This document shows positions 1 to 8,199 of a stretch of 44,330 nucleotides of DNA, one piece after another. The notes beneath the pieces were generated by a model, which had not been told where the DNA came from, ran no database searches, and saw nothing but the letters and a program-made list of their open reading frames with translations. Both the position numbers and the translations under genes were made by a program. The stretch lies in the NCBI RefSeq assembly GCF_035830635.1, contig NZ_JAYMFI010000037.1:1-44330 (forward strand), written 5' to 3'. The DNA comes from Adlercreutzia shanghongiae. GTDB taxonomy: Bacteria > Actinomycetota > Coriobacteriia > Coriobacteriales > Eggerthellaceae. How positions within the stretch are numbered: the stretch's first letter is position 1; the number at the start of each line of letters is the position of its first letter.

Positions 1-176
1 CCAACACGCTGTGCGTGCGCCCCGGCACGGTCGTCGTGTACCAGCGCAACAACGTCACCAACGACGTGCTGTACAGGGAGGGCATCAACTGCCTGGTCAT
101 GCCGTCCGCGGAGCTCTCCCGCGGCCGCGGCGGCCCGCGCTGCATGTCCATGCCGGCCTGGCGCGAGGCGCTGTAA
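1..176 (+). CDS. arcA: Arginine deiminase, C-terminal fragment
   Basis: Cut by the window start; the first complete codon is at position 3 and the stop is TAA 174-176. The last 57 residues are visible. They end in GRGGPRCMSMP, the conserved active-site end of arginine deiminase; the cysteine in this motif is the nucleophile that attacks the guanidinium carbon of arginine. The enzyme converts arginine to citrulline and ammonia in the cytoplasm, the first step of the ATP-yielding arginine deiminase pathway. The next gene is a carrier of a type often paired with arcA, 110 bp downstream, which suggests one operon. The N-terminal part and promoter lie outside the window. Confidence 0.93.
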   Translation, partial: NTLCVRPGTVVVYQRNNVTNDVLYREGINCLVMPSAELSRGRGGPRCMSMPAWREAL

Positions 177-286
177 GGCTCTAAGGCTTACTGGCGGGGC
201 GCTTCAGCGTCCCGCCTCTCCCGTTGTTCATCGGGCGGCCGTATTCAGGGAGGGGTCGGCCGCCCCGCTCCCATAAGGAGATTCTC

Positions 287-1888
287 ATGGCAGAGACAAA
301 GAAGAAGAAGCGCGCGAGCCTTTCTTCGTTTACTATTTTGCTGATCATCCTCGTGGTGCTCGCCGTCGTTACCGTCATCATGTCCGCCTGCGGCGTGGAG
401 GGTATCGAGGGCGCTACGCTCTCCGGGGTGCTCACCGCTCCGGTGTTCGGCTTCCAGGACGCCATCGGCGTGTGCCTGTTCGTTATGATCTTGGGCGGCT
501 TCCTCGGCATCGTGACCGAGACCGGCGCGCTGGATGCCGGCATCGCCGCGCTGGTGCACAAGCTCAAGGGCAACGAGCTCGTGCTCATCCCCATCCTGAT
601 GGCGATCTTCTCCATCGGCGGCTCCACCTACGGCATGTGCGAGGAGACGGTTCCGTTCTACCTGCTGCTCGCCGCCACCATGGTTGCCGCGGGCTTCGAC
701 AGCCTGACCGGTGCGGCGGTCGTCCTTCTGGGCGCCGGCTGCGGCGTTCTGGGCTCTACGGTGAACCCGTTTGCCGTGGGCGTGGCCGTTGACGCGCTGT
801 CCGGCGTGGGTATCGCCGTGAACCAGGGCATCATCATCGTGCTCGGCCTGATCCTGTGGGTCGTGACCCTGGTCATCTCCATCATCTTCGTGATGCGCTA
901 TGCCAAGAAGGTCATGCAGGACAAGGGTTCCACGTTCCTGTCCCTGCAGGAGCAGCAGGACATGATGAACGAGTGGGGCCTGAAGGAGTCCGAGGGAGAG
1001 GCTGCCGACGGTCAGGCCGCGGGCACCCCGAAGATGACCGGTCGCCAGAAGGCGTCCCTCATCGTGTTCGCCCTCACCTTCGTCGTCATGATCGTGTCCT
1101 TCATTCCCTGGACCGATCTGAACGTGAACGTGTTCGAGGCGGGCGCCACCTATGAGGAGGTTGCCACCCCGGTCAGCGGCGAGGAAATCGTCGCCACCTA
1201 TGACGAGGCCACCGAGACGGCCCTGACCGTCGAGGGCGACTTCGAGGGCGTTGCTGTGGCCGAGGAGGAAGTCACCCCCGCCTGGTCGTCCTTCCTGACC
1301 GGCGTGCCCCTGGGCGGCTGGTACTTCGATGAGGCCTCCACCTGGTTCTTGCTGATGGCGCTGATCATCGGCGTTATCGGCGGCGTCTCCGAGAGCCGCT
1401 TCGTGAAGGCGTTCATCAACGGCGCCGCGGACATGATGTCCGTCGTGCTGATCATCGCGCTGGCCCGTTCCATCACTGTGCTCATGGCTCAGACGGGCCT
1501 GGACATGTGGATCCTGAACAACGCCGCCAACGCGCTCGCGGGTATGTCGGCCATTATCTTCGCGCCGCTGTCGTTCCTGCTGTACGTGGTGCTGTCGTTC
1601 CTCATCCCGTCCTCGTCCGGCATGGCCACGGTGTCCATGCCCATCATGGGCGGCCTGGCCAGCCAGCTGAACTTCTCGGTCGAGACCATGGTCATGATCT
1701 ACTCCGCCGGCAACGGCCTCGTGAACCTGTTCACGCCGACCTCCGGCGCCATCATGGGCGGTCTGGCCCTGGCCAAGATCGAGTACTCCACCTGGCTGAA
1801 GTTCGGCGCCAAGCTGTTCGTCGTGCTCGGCGTGGTCTGCATGATCATCCTTACGGCAGCTATGCTCATTCTGCCTGGCGCTGCCTAA
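287..1888 (+). CDS. YfcC-family carrier, probable arginine/ornithine or related amino-acid transporter
   Basis: 533 residues with roughly a dozen hydrophobic segments, so an inner-membrane carrier. The start at 287 is preceded by AAGGAG (275-280); an in-frame upstream ATG at 224 lacks a good ribosome site. After a basic N-terminus (MAETKKKKR) come two membrane halves, each with glycine/serine-rich re-entrant-like loops (GGSTYGMCEETVPFY; PSSSGMATVSMPIMGG; LFTPTSGAIMGG), as in the YfcC / C4-dicarboxylate (DcuC) superfamily. A soluble acidic stretch (about residues 275-350) separates the halves. Position right after arginine deiminase suggests arginine uptake or arginine:ornithine exchange. The substrate is inferred from context only; peptide or other amino-acid transport is possible. 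Confidence 0.85.
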   Translation: MAETKKKKRASLSSFTILLIILVVLAVVTVIMSACGVEGIEGATLSGVLTAPVFGFQDAIGVCLFVMILGGFLGIVTETGALDAGIAALVHKLKGNELVLIPILMAIFSIGGSTYGMCEETVPFYLLLAATMVAAGFDSLTGAAVVLLGAGCGVLGSTVNPFAVGVAVDALSGVGIAVNQGIIIVLGLILWVVTLVISIIFVMRYAKKVMQDKGSTFLSLQEQQDMMNEWGLKESEGEAADGQAAGTPKMTGRQKASLIVFALTFVVMIVSFIPWTDLNVNVFEAGATYEEVATPVSGEEIVATYDEATETALTVEGDFEGVAVAEEEVTPAWSSFLTGVPLGGWYFDEASTWFLLMALIIGVIGGVSESRFVKAFINGAADMMSVVLIIALARSITVLMAQTGLDMWILNNAANALAGMSAIIFAPLSFLLYVVLSFLIPSSSGMATVSMPIMGGLASQLNFSVETMVMIYSAGNGLVNLFTPTSGAIMGGLALAKIEYSTWLKFGAKLFVVLGVVCMIILTAAMLILPGAA

Positions 1889-1927
1889 GATTCGCGTCGA
1901 TAACAGCCTGCCGGCTGTCATCCTTCC

Positions 1928-1959
1928 GGAAGGGCGCCCATGAGCGGGGCGCCCTTTCC
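1928..1959 (+). terminator. Terminator hairpin after the arginine carrier
   Basis: GGAAGGGCGCCC (1928-1939) pairs with GGGCGCCCTTTCC (1947-1959) with a one-base bulge and a 7-nt loop, 40 bp after the stop codon. There is no long T tract (TTTCC, then GCATCT), so efficiency is uncertain. Confidence 0.65.
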
Positions 1960-2013
1960 GCATCTATATATGGAGATGGTCGGTGAACGGTGGGAAAAGG
2001 TAGGAGAAAATCA

Positions 2014-2042
2014 TTGACGCGGGTGGGTCACGCTGGTAAGAT
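2014..2042 (+). promoter_or_regulatory. Sigma70-type promoter of rplU-rpmA
   Basis: TTGACG (2014-2019) and TAAGAT (2037-2042) are separated by exactly 17 bp. The expected start point is near 2049, about 30 nt before the rplU ATG. This is the best consensus promoter in the window. The short leader leaves little room for an L21 leader structure. Confidence 0.72.
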
Positions 2043-2080
2043 ATCGCCTTGCGTTTAGTCACATTCAAGGAGAAACTTAC

Positions 2081-2401
2081 ATGTACGCAATCGTGAAAAC
2101 GGGCGGCAAGCAGTACAAAGTCGCCCCCGGAGACAAGATCAACATCGAGAAGCTCAACGTCGAGCCCGGCGACAAGGTGGAGCTTGAGGCCATCTGCGTC
2201 GTCGACGGCGACAAGGTGGAGGCCGACCCCGAGAAGGCCACCAAGACCAAGGTCGTCGCCACGGTGCTCGAGCAGTTCAAGGGCGACAAGGCGCTGGTCT
2301 TCAAGTTCAAGAAGCGCAAGAACTACAAGAAGCTGCGCGGTCATCGTCAGAACCTGACCCGCGTCAAGATCGAATCCGTCGGAACGGCTAAGGCCGAGTA
2401 A
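2081..2401 (+). CDS. rplU: 50S ribosomal protein L21
   Basis: 106 residues, a normal length for bL21. It begins MYAIVKTGGKQYKV and contains the basic FKFKKRKNYKKLRGHRQ segment typical of the family near the C-terminus. L21 binds 23S rRNA in the large subunit. The start is set by AAGGAGA (2067-2073). It heads the rplU-rpmA pair, with rpmA 22 bp downstream, and obgE follows further on, the classic bacterial order. A strong promoter lies just upstream. Nothing unusual. Confidence 0.98.
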   Translation: MYAIVKTGGKQYKVAPGDKINIEKLNVEPGDKVELEAICVVDGDKVEADPEKATKTKVVATVLEQFKGDKALVFKFKKRKNYKKLRGHRQNLTRVKIESVGTAKAE

Positions 2402-2423
2402 ACGGGTAAAGGAGGAATCTCTC

Positions 2424-2684
2424 ATGGCACACAAGAAAGGCTTGGGCTCTACCCGTAACGGTCGTGACTCCCACGCACAGCGACTGGGCGTGAAGAAGTT
2501 CGCCGGCGAGGTTGTGAAGACGGGCAACATCATCGTTCGCCAGCGCGGCACCCACTTCCACCCCGGCGAGAACGTCGGCCGCGGCAAGGACGACACCCTG
2601 TTCGCCCTGTGCGACGGCACGCTGAAGTTCACGCGCGGCGACAAGCGCAAGATCCACGTGATCCCCGCCGAGCAGACCGCCTAA
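2424..2684 (+). CDS. rpmA: 50S ribosomal protein L27
   Basis: 86 residues, normal for bL27. It starts MAHKKGLGSTRNGRDS, the family N-terminus that reaches towards the peptidyl-transferase centre. There is no cleavable N-terminal extension of the Firmicutes kind: the sequence starts directly with AHKKG. Internal motif VRQRGTHFHPGENVG(R/K) is present. AGGAGG-like site (2409-2415) sets the ATG. It is co-transcribed with rplU and followed by a terminator hairpin at 2726-2754. Confidence 0.98.
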   Translation: MAHKKGLGSTRNGRDSHAQRLGVKKFAGEVVKTGNIIVRQRGTHFHPGENVGRGKDDTLFALCDGTLKFTRGDKRKIHVIPAEQTA

Positions 2685-2725
2685 ACGCTTCAGTCTCAAC
2701 GACTGCGTAACATATAGCGCAAGCC

Positions 2726-2754
2726 AATGCCCCCTGAGTTTTCCAGGGGGCATT
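2726..2754 (+). terminator. Terminator after rpmA
   Basis: A perfect 11-bp stem: AATGCCCCCTG (2726-2736) with CAGGGGGCATT (2744-2754), 7-nt loop, followed by GTTGTATT. The U tract is imperfect. It is placed 41 bp after the rpmA stop. Confidence 0.8.
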
Positions 2755-2778
2755 GTTGTATTCGTGTAAGAATTGCAT

Positions 2779-2976
2779 GGAGGCGGTGGGGGCGCGTGCT
2801 CGACGACCTCTGATCGCCCCCTGGAGAACGCGGCCGTTAAGAAACAGCTTCCACTTCAGCAGCAATCGTGTTGGGAGGGTACCGACTCATGTGCGTTCCT
2901 TTCGCTGTTTCTTTTGCCGCGTTCGGAGGGGGATACCGCGATCAGCGGGCGGCGAGCACGCGCTCCCACCGCCTCC
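2779..2976. repeat. Long hairpin element, copy A (upstream of obgE)
   Basis: 198 bp folding on itself. The outer arm 2779-2802 pairs with 2953-2976 (24 bp, one G-T pair). The inner arm 2826-2848 pairs with 2904-2924 (a 9-bp and a 10-bp block with a small internal loop). The 55-nt apical segment 2849-2903 starts TTCCACTTCAGCAGCAA. A related element lies at 8200-8403 with the same arm layout and apical length. Between the arms, CCCCCT and AGGGGG also pair. It fills most of the 354-bp space between rpmA and obgE. It may be a structured RNA, a REP/MITE-like mobile hairpin, or a regulatory structure; the strand of action is unknown. Confidence 0.8.
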
Positions 2977-2999
2977 CCACAAGGTTCACAGCCAGATTG

Positions 3000-3008
3000 T
3001 GCGATAAT
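3000..3008 (+). promoter_or_regulatory. Extended -10 promoter candidate for obgE
   Basis: TG-C-GATAAT (3000-3008) matches an extended -10. No good -35 is seen at 17 bp. The site begins 24 bp after hairpin copy A ends and gives a short leader before the obgE ATG at 3039. Confidence 0.5.
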
Positions 3009-3038
3009 CGGCATGCTGACAGTTAGGGAAGGGTTCCT

Positions 3039-4436
3039 ATGTTCATAGACAAGGTGAGAATCAATGTGAAGGGCGGCAACGGCGGCGCCGGGTGCATGTC
3101 GTTTCGACGCGAGGCCCATGTGCCCAAGGGCGGTCCCGATGGAGGCGACGGCGGCCATGGCGGCAACGTCGTCGTGCAGGCCGATGCCTCGGTGTCCTCG
3201 CTTATCGAGTACCGCTTCAAGCACCACTTCAAGGCCGAGCGCGGCACCCACGGCCGGGGCAGTCGCATGCACGGCGCCACGGGCGAGGACCTTGTGCTGA
3301 AGGTGCCGGTGGGCACGGTGGTGCGCGAGTACTTCGAGGACGAGGGAGACGTGGGGGAGATGATCGCCGACCTCACCCACGACGGCGAGGCGGTCACGGT
3401 GGCCCGCGGCGGTATGGGCGGCCGCGGAAACATCCACTTCGTCACCTCCACGCGTCGCGCGCCGGCCTTCGCCGAGCTGGGCGAGCCGGCCGAAGAGCGC
3501 TGGATCGAGCTGGAGATGAAGCTCATGGCCGACGCGGCGCTGGTGGGCATGCCGTCTGCGGGCAAAAGCTCGCTCATCGCGAAGATGAGCGCGGCGCGGC
3601 CGAAGATCGCCGACTATCCGTTCACCACGCTGGTGCCGAATTTGGGCGTGGCCACCTCAGGCGACCTCTCCTTCGTGGTGGCGGACATCCCCGGGCTCAT
3701 CGAGGGCGCCCACGAGGGCAAGGGCTTGGGGCATGAGTTTCTGCGCCATATCGAGCGCACGGCCCTTATCGTGCAGATCGTCGACCTTACGGGCGACTGG
3801 GAGGGGCGCGATCCGCTCGAGGATTACGAGATTATCAAAAACGAGCTGGGCCTGTACGCCGATGAGCTGGCGAGCCGTCCGCGCATCGTGGTGGCGAACA
3901 AGATCGACGTGCCCGGGACCGAGGAGGCCTGTGCGGCCCTGGCCGAGCGGGTGCGCGAGGATTCCATCGCCGCGGCCGGGGGCAACGAGTTCGTGGAAAG
4001 CCCCATCGACCCGAAGCTTTACCGTATCAGCGCGCTGACCGGTGCGGGCGTGGACTCGCTGAAGGCGGCCATCGCCACCAAGGTGCACGATCTGCGCGAG
4101 GCGGCCCGCGAGGCGGCAGCGGCCGATTTGCAGTACGACCACGTGTGGGAGCTGCGCCGCGAGGCCCGCGAGAAGCGGTTCGACATTCTGCCCGAGGGCG
4201 ATGGCGCGTGGCGCGTGAAGGGCGTGCAGGTGGAGCGCATGGTGGTGCAGACCGATTGGGAGAACGAGGAGGCGGTGGCCTTCTTCCAGCACCGCTTCAA
4301 GCGCATGGGCGTGGACACGGCCCTGGAGAAGGCCGGCGCCCGCGACGGCGACGAGGTGCGCATCCTCGGCTTCTCCTTCGCCTTCGAATCTCCCACTGCC
4401 GGCGCCGAGGACATCTATCAGGAGTTGGACATCTAA
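3039..4436 (+). CDS. obgE: GTPase Obg/CgtA with C-terminal OCT domain
   Basis: 465 residues. Domain order: glycine-rich Obg fold (about 1-158; GGNGGAGCMSFRRE, GGDGGHGGNV), a GTPase domain with G1 GMPSAGKSS (170-178), G3 DIPGL and G4 NKID, then an OCT domain (about 375-465) of the kind found in Actinobacteria and Firmicutes. Obg binds the 50S subunit and takes part in late assembly and the growth/stringent response. The start at 3039 has AGGGAAGGG upstream. The stop TAA overlaps the ATG of proB (TAATG), so translational coupling is likely. It heads a probable operon obgE-proB-proA-nadD-yqeK. Hairpin copy A lies just before its promoter. Confidence 0.97.
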   Translation: MFIDKVRINVKGGNGGAGCMSFRREAHVPKGGPDGGDGGHGGNVVVQADASVSSLIEYRFKHHFKAERGTHGRGSRMHGATGEDLVLKVPVGTVVREYFEDEGDVGEMIADLTHDGEAVTVARGGMGGRGNIHFVTSTRRAPAFAELGEPAEERWIELEMKLMADAALVGMPSAGKSSLIAKMSAARPKIADYPFTTLVPNLGVATSGDLSFVVADIPGLIEGAHEGKGLGHEFLRHIERTALIVQIVDLTGDWEGRDPLEDYEIIKNELGLYADELASRPRIVVANKIDVPGTEEACAALAERVREDSIAAAGGNEFVESPIDPKLYRISALTGAGVDSLKAAIATKVHDLREAAREAAAADLQYDHVWELRREAREKRFDILPEGDGAWRVKGVQVERMVVQTDWENEEAVAFFQHRFKRMGVDTALEKAGARDGDEVRILGFSFAFESPTAGAEDIYQELDI

Positions 4437-5569
4437 TGAGCGAGACAGACGGCGCGCGCAAGCGCCTGGTGGTGAAGATCGGCTCGGCCACGCTCACCAC
4501 CTCCGAGAGCTCCATCGACTACGGGTTTCTGCGCGACCTGGCCGACCAGGTCGCGCGGGTGCGCGCGGCGGGGTGGGACGTGGTGGTCGTCACCTCGGCG
4601 GCCATCGCCTGCGGCCTGGAGGCCTTGGGGATCGCCAAGCGCCCGACGGACATGCCGAGCCTTCAGGCGGCGGCCTCCGTGGGCCAAAGCGCCCTTTCCA
4701 CGGCCTACGCCGAGGCCTTCGGCGCCCGGGACATGCTCACTTCGGTGGTGCTGCTCACCCGCCGCGACACGGCGGACCGCACGGCCTACCTGCATGCCCG
4801 CGATACGCTGAACCGGCTCTTGGAGCTGTCGGTGGTGCCCATCGTGAACGAGAACGACACGGTGTCCGTCGAGCAGATTCGCTTCGGCGACAACGACACT
4901 CTGGCGGCGCTGGTCGCCTGCCTGATCGATGCGGACCTCATGGTCATCTTGTCGGACATCGACGGCCTGTACACGGCCAATCCGCAGATCGACCCTGCGG
5001 CCACGCTCATTCCCGTGGTGGACCGCGTGGGCCGCGAGATCCTGGCGGCGGCGGGCGGCGCGGTGTCCGGCGTGGGCTCTGGCGGCATGATCACGAAGAT
5101 CAAGGCGGCCCGGGTGCTCATGGCCGCGGGCATTCCCATGGTCATAGCCCAGGGGCGCCGTGCCGGCTGCATCGTGGATGCGGCGGCAGGCGAGTCGGTG
5201 GGCACGCTGTTCACCGCGCCCGGCAGGCCCCACGAGATCACGGCGAAGAAGCTCTGGATCGCCCTGGGCGATTCCGTCCACGGCACCATCATGGTGGACG
5301 AGGGCGCGCGCGATGCCCTGGTAGAGCGCGGCAAATCGCTCCTTTCCGTGGGCGTGCGCGCCGTGTCGGGCGATTTCGGGCTCGATGATATCGTGGACGT
5401 GGCCGACGAGGCGGGCCATGTGTTCGCCCGCGGACGCGCGGCGGCGGCAAGCGACCTTCTGAAGCTGGCCTGCGGGCGCAGCCGCGAGGAGGTGGCGAGT
5501 AACGCCATCCTGTCCATTCTGGCCGACCGTCCGGTCATTCACCGCGACGAGCTGGTTCTGTTCGAATAG
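4436..5569 (+). CDS. proB: Glutamate 5-kinase
   Basis: 377 residues, the usual length of the two-domain enzyme. The amino-acid kinase domain comes first (VVKIGSATLT; NENDTVSVEQIRFGDND, a signature of the family; GSGGMITKIKAA), followed by a C-terminal PUA domain (about 280-370). It phosphorylates glutamate to glutamyl-5-phosphate, the first and usually feedback-inhibited step of proline synthesis. The start is the ATG at 4436 that shares a base with the obgE stop; a longer in-frame reading back to 4145 lies inside obgE and is rejected. proA follows after 10 bp with its own AGGAG. Confidence 0.96.
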   Translation: MSETDGARKRLVVKIGSATLTTSESSIDYGFLRDLADQVARVRAAGWDVVVVTSAAIACGLEALGIAKRPTDMPSLQAAASVGQSALSTAYAEAFGARDMLTSVVLLTRRDTADRTAYLHARDTLNRLLELSVVPIVNENDTVSVEQIRFGDNDTLAALVACLIDADLMVILSDIDGLYTANPQIDPAATLIPVVDRVGREILAAAGGAVSGVGSGGMITKIKAARVLMAAGIPMVIAQGRRAGCIVDAAAGESVGTLFTAPGRPHEITAKKLWIALGDSVHGTIMVDEGARDALVERGKSLLSVGVRAVSGDFGLDDIVDVADEAGHVFARGRAAAASDLLKLACGRSREEVASNAILSILADRPVIHRDELVLFE

Positions 5570-5579
5570 GAGCACTCGT

Positions 5580-6869
5580 ATGATCCTTGAAGAGGAAGTG
5601 CGCGAGCTGGCGAGGCTCGCCAAGGCGGCGAGCGTGAAGCTGGCCGTGACGAGCGAAGGCGAGCGCAACGGGGCGCTTGTCGCCATGGCGAAGGCGCTGC
5701 GCGACGAGGCCGCGGTCATCGTGGCGGCCAACGGGGAGGATATGGCGGCGGCCCGCGAGGCGGGCACCTCCGAGGCCCTGCTCGATCGTTTGATGCTGGA
5801 CGAGTCTCGTGTGAACGCCATGGCCGACGCGTTGGAAGACGTGGCGGCCCTGCCCGACCCGCTCGGCGTGGTGTCGCTGGAGTCGACCCTCTACAACGGC
5901 ATCGGTCTGCGCCGCGTGTCGGTGCCTTTGGGCGTGGTGGCCATGGTCTACGAGGCCCGGCCCAACGTGACCGCCGATGCGGCCGGCGTCTGCGTGAAGT
6001 CCGGCAACGCCTGCATCCTGCGCGGCGGCAGCCTGGCGGCCCGCTCCAACGAGGTCATCGCCGATGTGCTGGCGGCCGCGGCGGTCAAAGCCGGTCTGCC
6101 CGAGGGCAGCATTTGCGCTGTCACCACCACCGATAGGGCGGCCACCGATGTGCTCATGGGCCTGCACGGCCTGGTGGACGTGCTCATCCCGCGCGGCGGC
6201 GCGGGGCTCATCCGCCATTGCGTGGAGCACGCCAAGGTGCCGGTCATCGAGACGGGCACGGGCAACTGCCATGTGTACGTGCACGCCTCGGCCGACCCTG
6301 AGATGGCGCGGGCCATCATCAAGAACGCGAAGTGCCGCCGCTATGGCGTGTGCAACGCCGCCGAGACGCTTCTGGTGGACGACGCGGCGGCCGATGCGGT
6401 GCTCCCTCCCATTCTGCAGGATATGCAAGAGGCCGGCGTGCTCGTTCACGCCGATGCCCGCGCCTTGGCCGTTGCCGAGGCGGCGGGGCTGGCCACGGCG
6501 GGGGAGAACCCCGATGCGGTGCTTGCCACCGAGGATGATTGGGCGACCGAGTACCTCGGGCCGGAGCTTGCCGTTGCCTGCGTGGAAGGGCTGCAGGCGG
6601 CCATCGATCACGTGAATCGCTACGGCACCAAGCATTCCGAGGCCATCGTCGCCGCCGACGAGGAGGCCATCGAGGCCTTCCTCGCCCAGGTGGACGCGGC
6701 GGCGGTCTACGCCAATGCCTCTACGGCTTTCACCGACGGCGGGCAGTTCGGCCTCGGTGCCGAAATCGGCATCTCCACCCAGAAGATTCACGCCCGCGGG
6801 CCCTTCGCCGCCGACGCGCTCACGTCCTACAAGTACGTGCTGCGCGGCGCGGGCCAGGTGAGGGCCTAG
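5580..6869 (+). CDS. proA: Gamma-glutamyl phosphate reductase
   Basis: 429 residues, normal for ProA of the aldehyde dehydrogenase superfamily. It reduces glutamyl-5-phosphate to glutamate-5-semialdehyde with NADPH, the step after ProB. Visible motifs are VVAMVYEARPNVT (nucleotide-binding part), GNACILRGGS, and the catalytic cysteine in ETGTGNCHVYVH. The C-terminus carries FGLGAEIGISTQK and ARGP as expected. AGGAG (5569-5573) precedes the ATG. The two proline genes sit inside a ribosome/NAD block, a common arrangement near obgE. Confidence 0.97.
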   Translation: MILEEEVRELARLAKAASVKLAVTSEGERNGALVAMAKALRDEAAVIVAANGEDMAAAREAGTSEALLDRLMLDESRVNAMADALEDVAALPDPLGVVSLESTLYNGIGLRRVSVPLGVVAMVYEARPNVTADAAGVCVKSGNACILRGGSLAARSNEVIADVLAAAAVKAGLPEGSICAVTTTDRAATDVLMGLHGLVDVLIPRGGAGLIRHCVEHAKVPVIETGTGNCHVYVHASADPEMARAIIKNAKCRRYGVCNAAETLLVDDAAADAVLPPILQDMQEAGVLVHADARALAVAEAAGLATAGENPDAVLATEDDWATEYLGPELAVACVEGLQAAIDHVNRYGTKHSEAIVAADEEAIEAFLAQVDAAAVYANASTAFTDGGQFGLGAEIGISTQKIHARGPFAADALTSYKYVLRGAGQVRA

Positions 6870-6874
6870 ACGCT

Positions 6875-7546
6875 GTGGATGGGGCGGTGGAGGCCCTGGC
6901 CGAGCGCGCCCGTGCCGGCGAGCTGGGGCGCTTGGGCATCATGGGCGGCACCTTCGATCCGGTGCATGGGGGGCACCTCGTCTGCGCCGAGCAGGCCCGC
7001 GAGGCGCTGGGGCTGGACGCGGTGCTGTTCATCCCGACGGGACGTCCCGCCTTCAAGCTCGACCGCCCCGTTACCGATGGCGAGCTGCGGCTTGCGATGC
7101 TTCGCGCCGCCGTTGCCGGAAACGACGCTTTCGCCGTGAGCGCTTTGGAAGTGGAGCGCCCGGGCGTCACCTATGCCGCCGACACCCTGCGCGCGCTGCG
7201 CGCGGCTCTGCCCGATGAGGTCGAGCTCGTGTTCATCACGGGTGCCGATGCGGCCCTTACCCTCCCGCGCTGGCGGGAGAGCGGGGCGCTGGCCGACCTT
7301 GCCGCCTTCGGCGTCGCTGCCCGTCCGGGCTACGAGCTTGACGCGGCGGCGCTCGCGGACCTGTCCGCCCGCGGCTTCGATATCCGGCCCTTCGCCGCGA
7401 CGGCGCTGGATATCTCGTCAAGCGATATCCGCCGTCGGGTGTCGGAGGAGCGCACCATCCGCTATCTCGTGCCCGAGCCGGTGCGAGTGATGATTGAAGA
7501 GCAGTATTTGTACCGAGAGGAGCTCGACCATGGCCGACTGGCGTAG
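6875..7546 (+). CDS. nadD: Nicotinate-nucleotide adenylyltransferase
   Basis: 223 residues if started at GTG 6875. The nucleotidyltransferase motif GIMGGTFDPVHGGHL begins about 22 residues in, and the C-terminal ISSSDIRRRV motif is intact. The enzyme joins nicotinate mononucleotide with ATP to give deamido-NAD in the NAD pathway. No ATG lies ahead of the motif in frame, so a GTG start is required. GTG 6875 has GTGAGGG (6858-6864) at suitable distance; GTG 6887 is the alternative. It lies 5 bp after proA and overlaps yqeK by 17 bp. Confidence 0.92.
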   Translation: MDGAVEALAERARAGELGRLGIMGGTFDPVHGGHLVCAEQAREALGLDAVLFIPTGRPAFKLDRPVTDGELRLAMLRAAVAGNDAFAVSALEVERPGVTYAADTLRALRAALPDEVELVFITGADAALTLPRWRESGALADLAAFGVAARPGYELDAAALADLSARGFDIRPFAATALDISSSDIRRRVSEERTIRYLVPEPVRVMIEEQYLYREELDHGRLA

Positions 7547-8168
7547 CGAGGAGTTTTACGAGGCGCGCCGCGCCGAGCTTGAGGACCGCGTGGGGCCGCA
7601 CCGCTTCAAGCACAGCCTCGGCGTATCCGAGACGGCCGCGTCGCTGGCCCGCATCTACGGCGCCGACGAGACGGCGGCGCGGGTGGCGGGCCTGCTCCAC
7701 GACTGGGACAAGGGCTACGACGACCCGGGCATTCTCGCTCGCGCCGACGAGCTGGGCATGGAGCTGACCGACGAGCTTGTCGCCATGCCGCGGGTGCTCC
7801 ACGGTCTTACCGCCGCCGAGGCCTTGGGCCGCGAGTTCCCCGAGCTGCCGCCCGAGGTGCTCGCTGCCATCGAGCGCCATACCTTGGGAGATGTGGACAT
7901 GAGCGATTCGGATATGATCGTCTACATCGCCGACGCGCTGGAGCCTGGCCGCAAGGGCAAAACCGTGGAGAAGCTCCGCAAGCAGGTTGGAAAATCGAAT
8001 CTGCGCGAGCTGTTCTTGGACGTGTACGCCTACTGGGTGCTGCTCATCATGGAGCGCCGCCATCCCATGTACTCGCGCACCACCGAGATCTGGAACTCAT
8101 ACATGCCCGAGCAGGAGGTCTTCCTCTCCGAGGCCAACCCCGACCCCATCCCCTGGGGCCGACCCTAA
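7530..8168 (+). CDS. yqeK: YqeK-type HD-domain hydrolase
   Basis: 212 residues. It has the HD-superfamily metal site: H in RFKHSLGV, HD in LLHDWDKGY, then H in VLHGLTAAE and ERHTLG. YqeK enzymes cleave diadenosine tetraphosphate (Ap4A) symmetrically to ADP and are usually encoded between nadD and rsfS, as here. The ATG at 7530 is preceded by GAGAGGAG and lies inside the end of nadD (17-bp overlap). An in-frame ATG-like start at 7494 would overlap further and lacks a ribosome site. The C-terminal part (about 150-212) is hydrophobic/aromatic and less conserved. The exact substrate is inferred from family and synteny. Confidence 0.9.
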   Translation: MADWRSEEFYEARRAELEDRVGPHRFKHSLGVSETAASLARIYGADETAARVAGLLHDWDKGYDDPGILARADELGMELTDELVAMPRVLHGLTAAEALGREFPELPPEVLAAIERHTLGDVDMSDSDMIVYIADALEPGRKGKTVEKLRKQVGKSNLRELFLDVYAYWVLLIMERRHPMYSRTTEIWNSYMPEQEVFLSEANPDPIPWGRP

Positions 8169-8199
8169 CCGACGACGTTGGGGCCCAGAGGAAGAGCAG

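Noticed and set aside
245..1963. Long minus-strand open frame opposite the arginine carrier
   Set aside because: It is an antisense shadow of a GC-rich gene, His/Gly/Arg-rich with no domain and no ribosome site.
1960..2080. Ribosomal L21 leader RNA structure
   Set aside because: The likely transcript start near 2049 leaves only about 30 nt before rplU, and I saw no stem in it.
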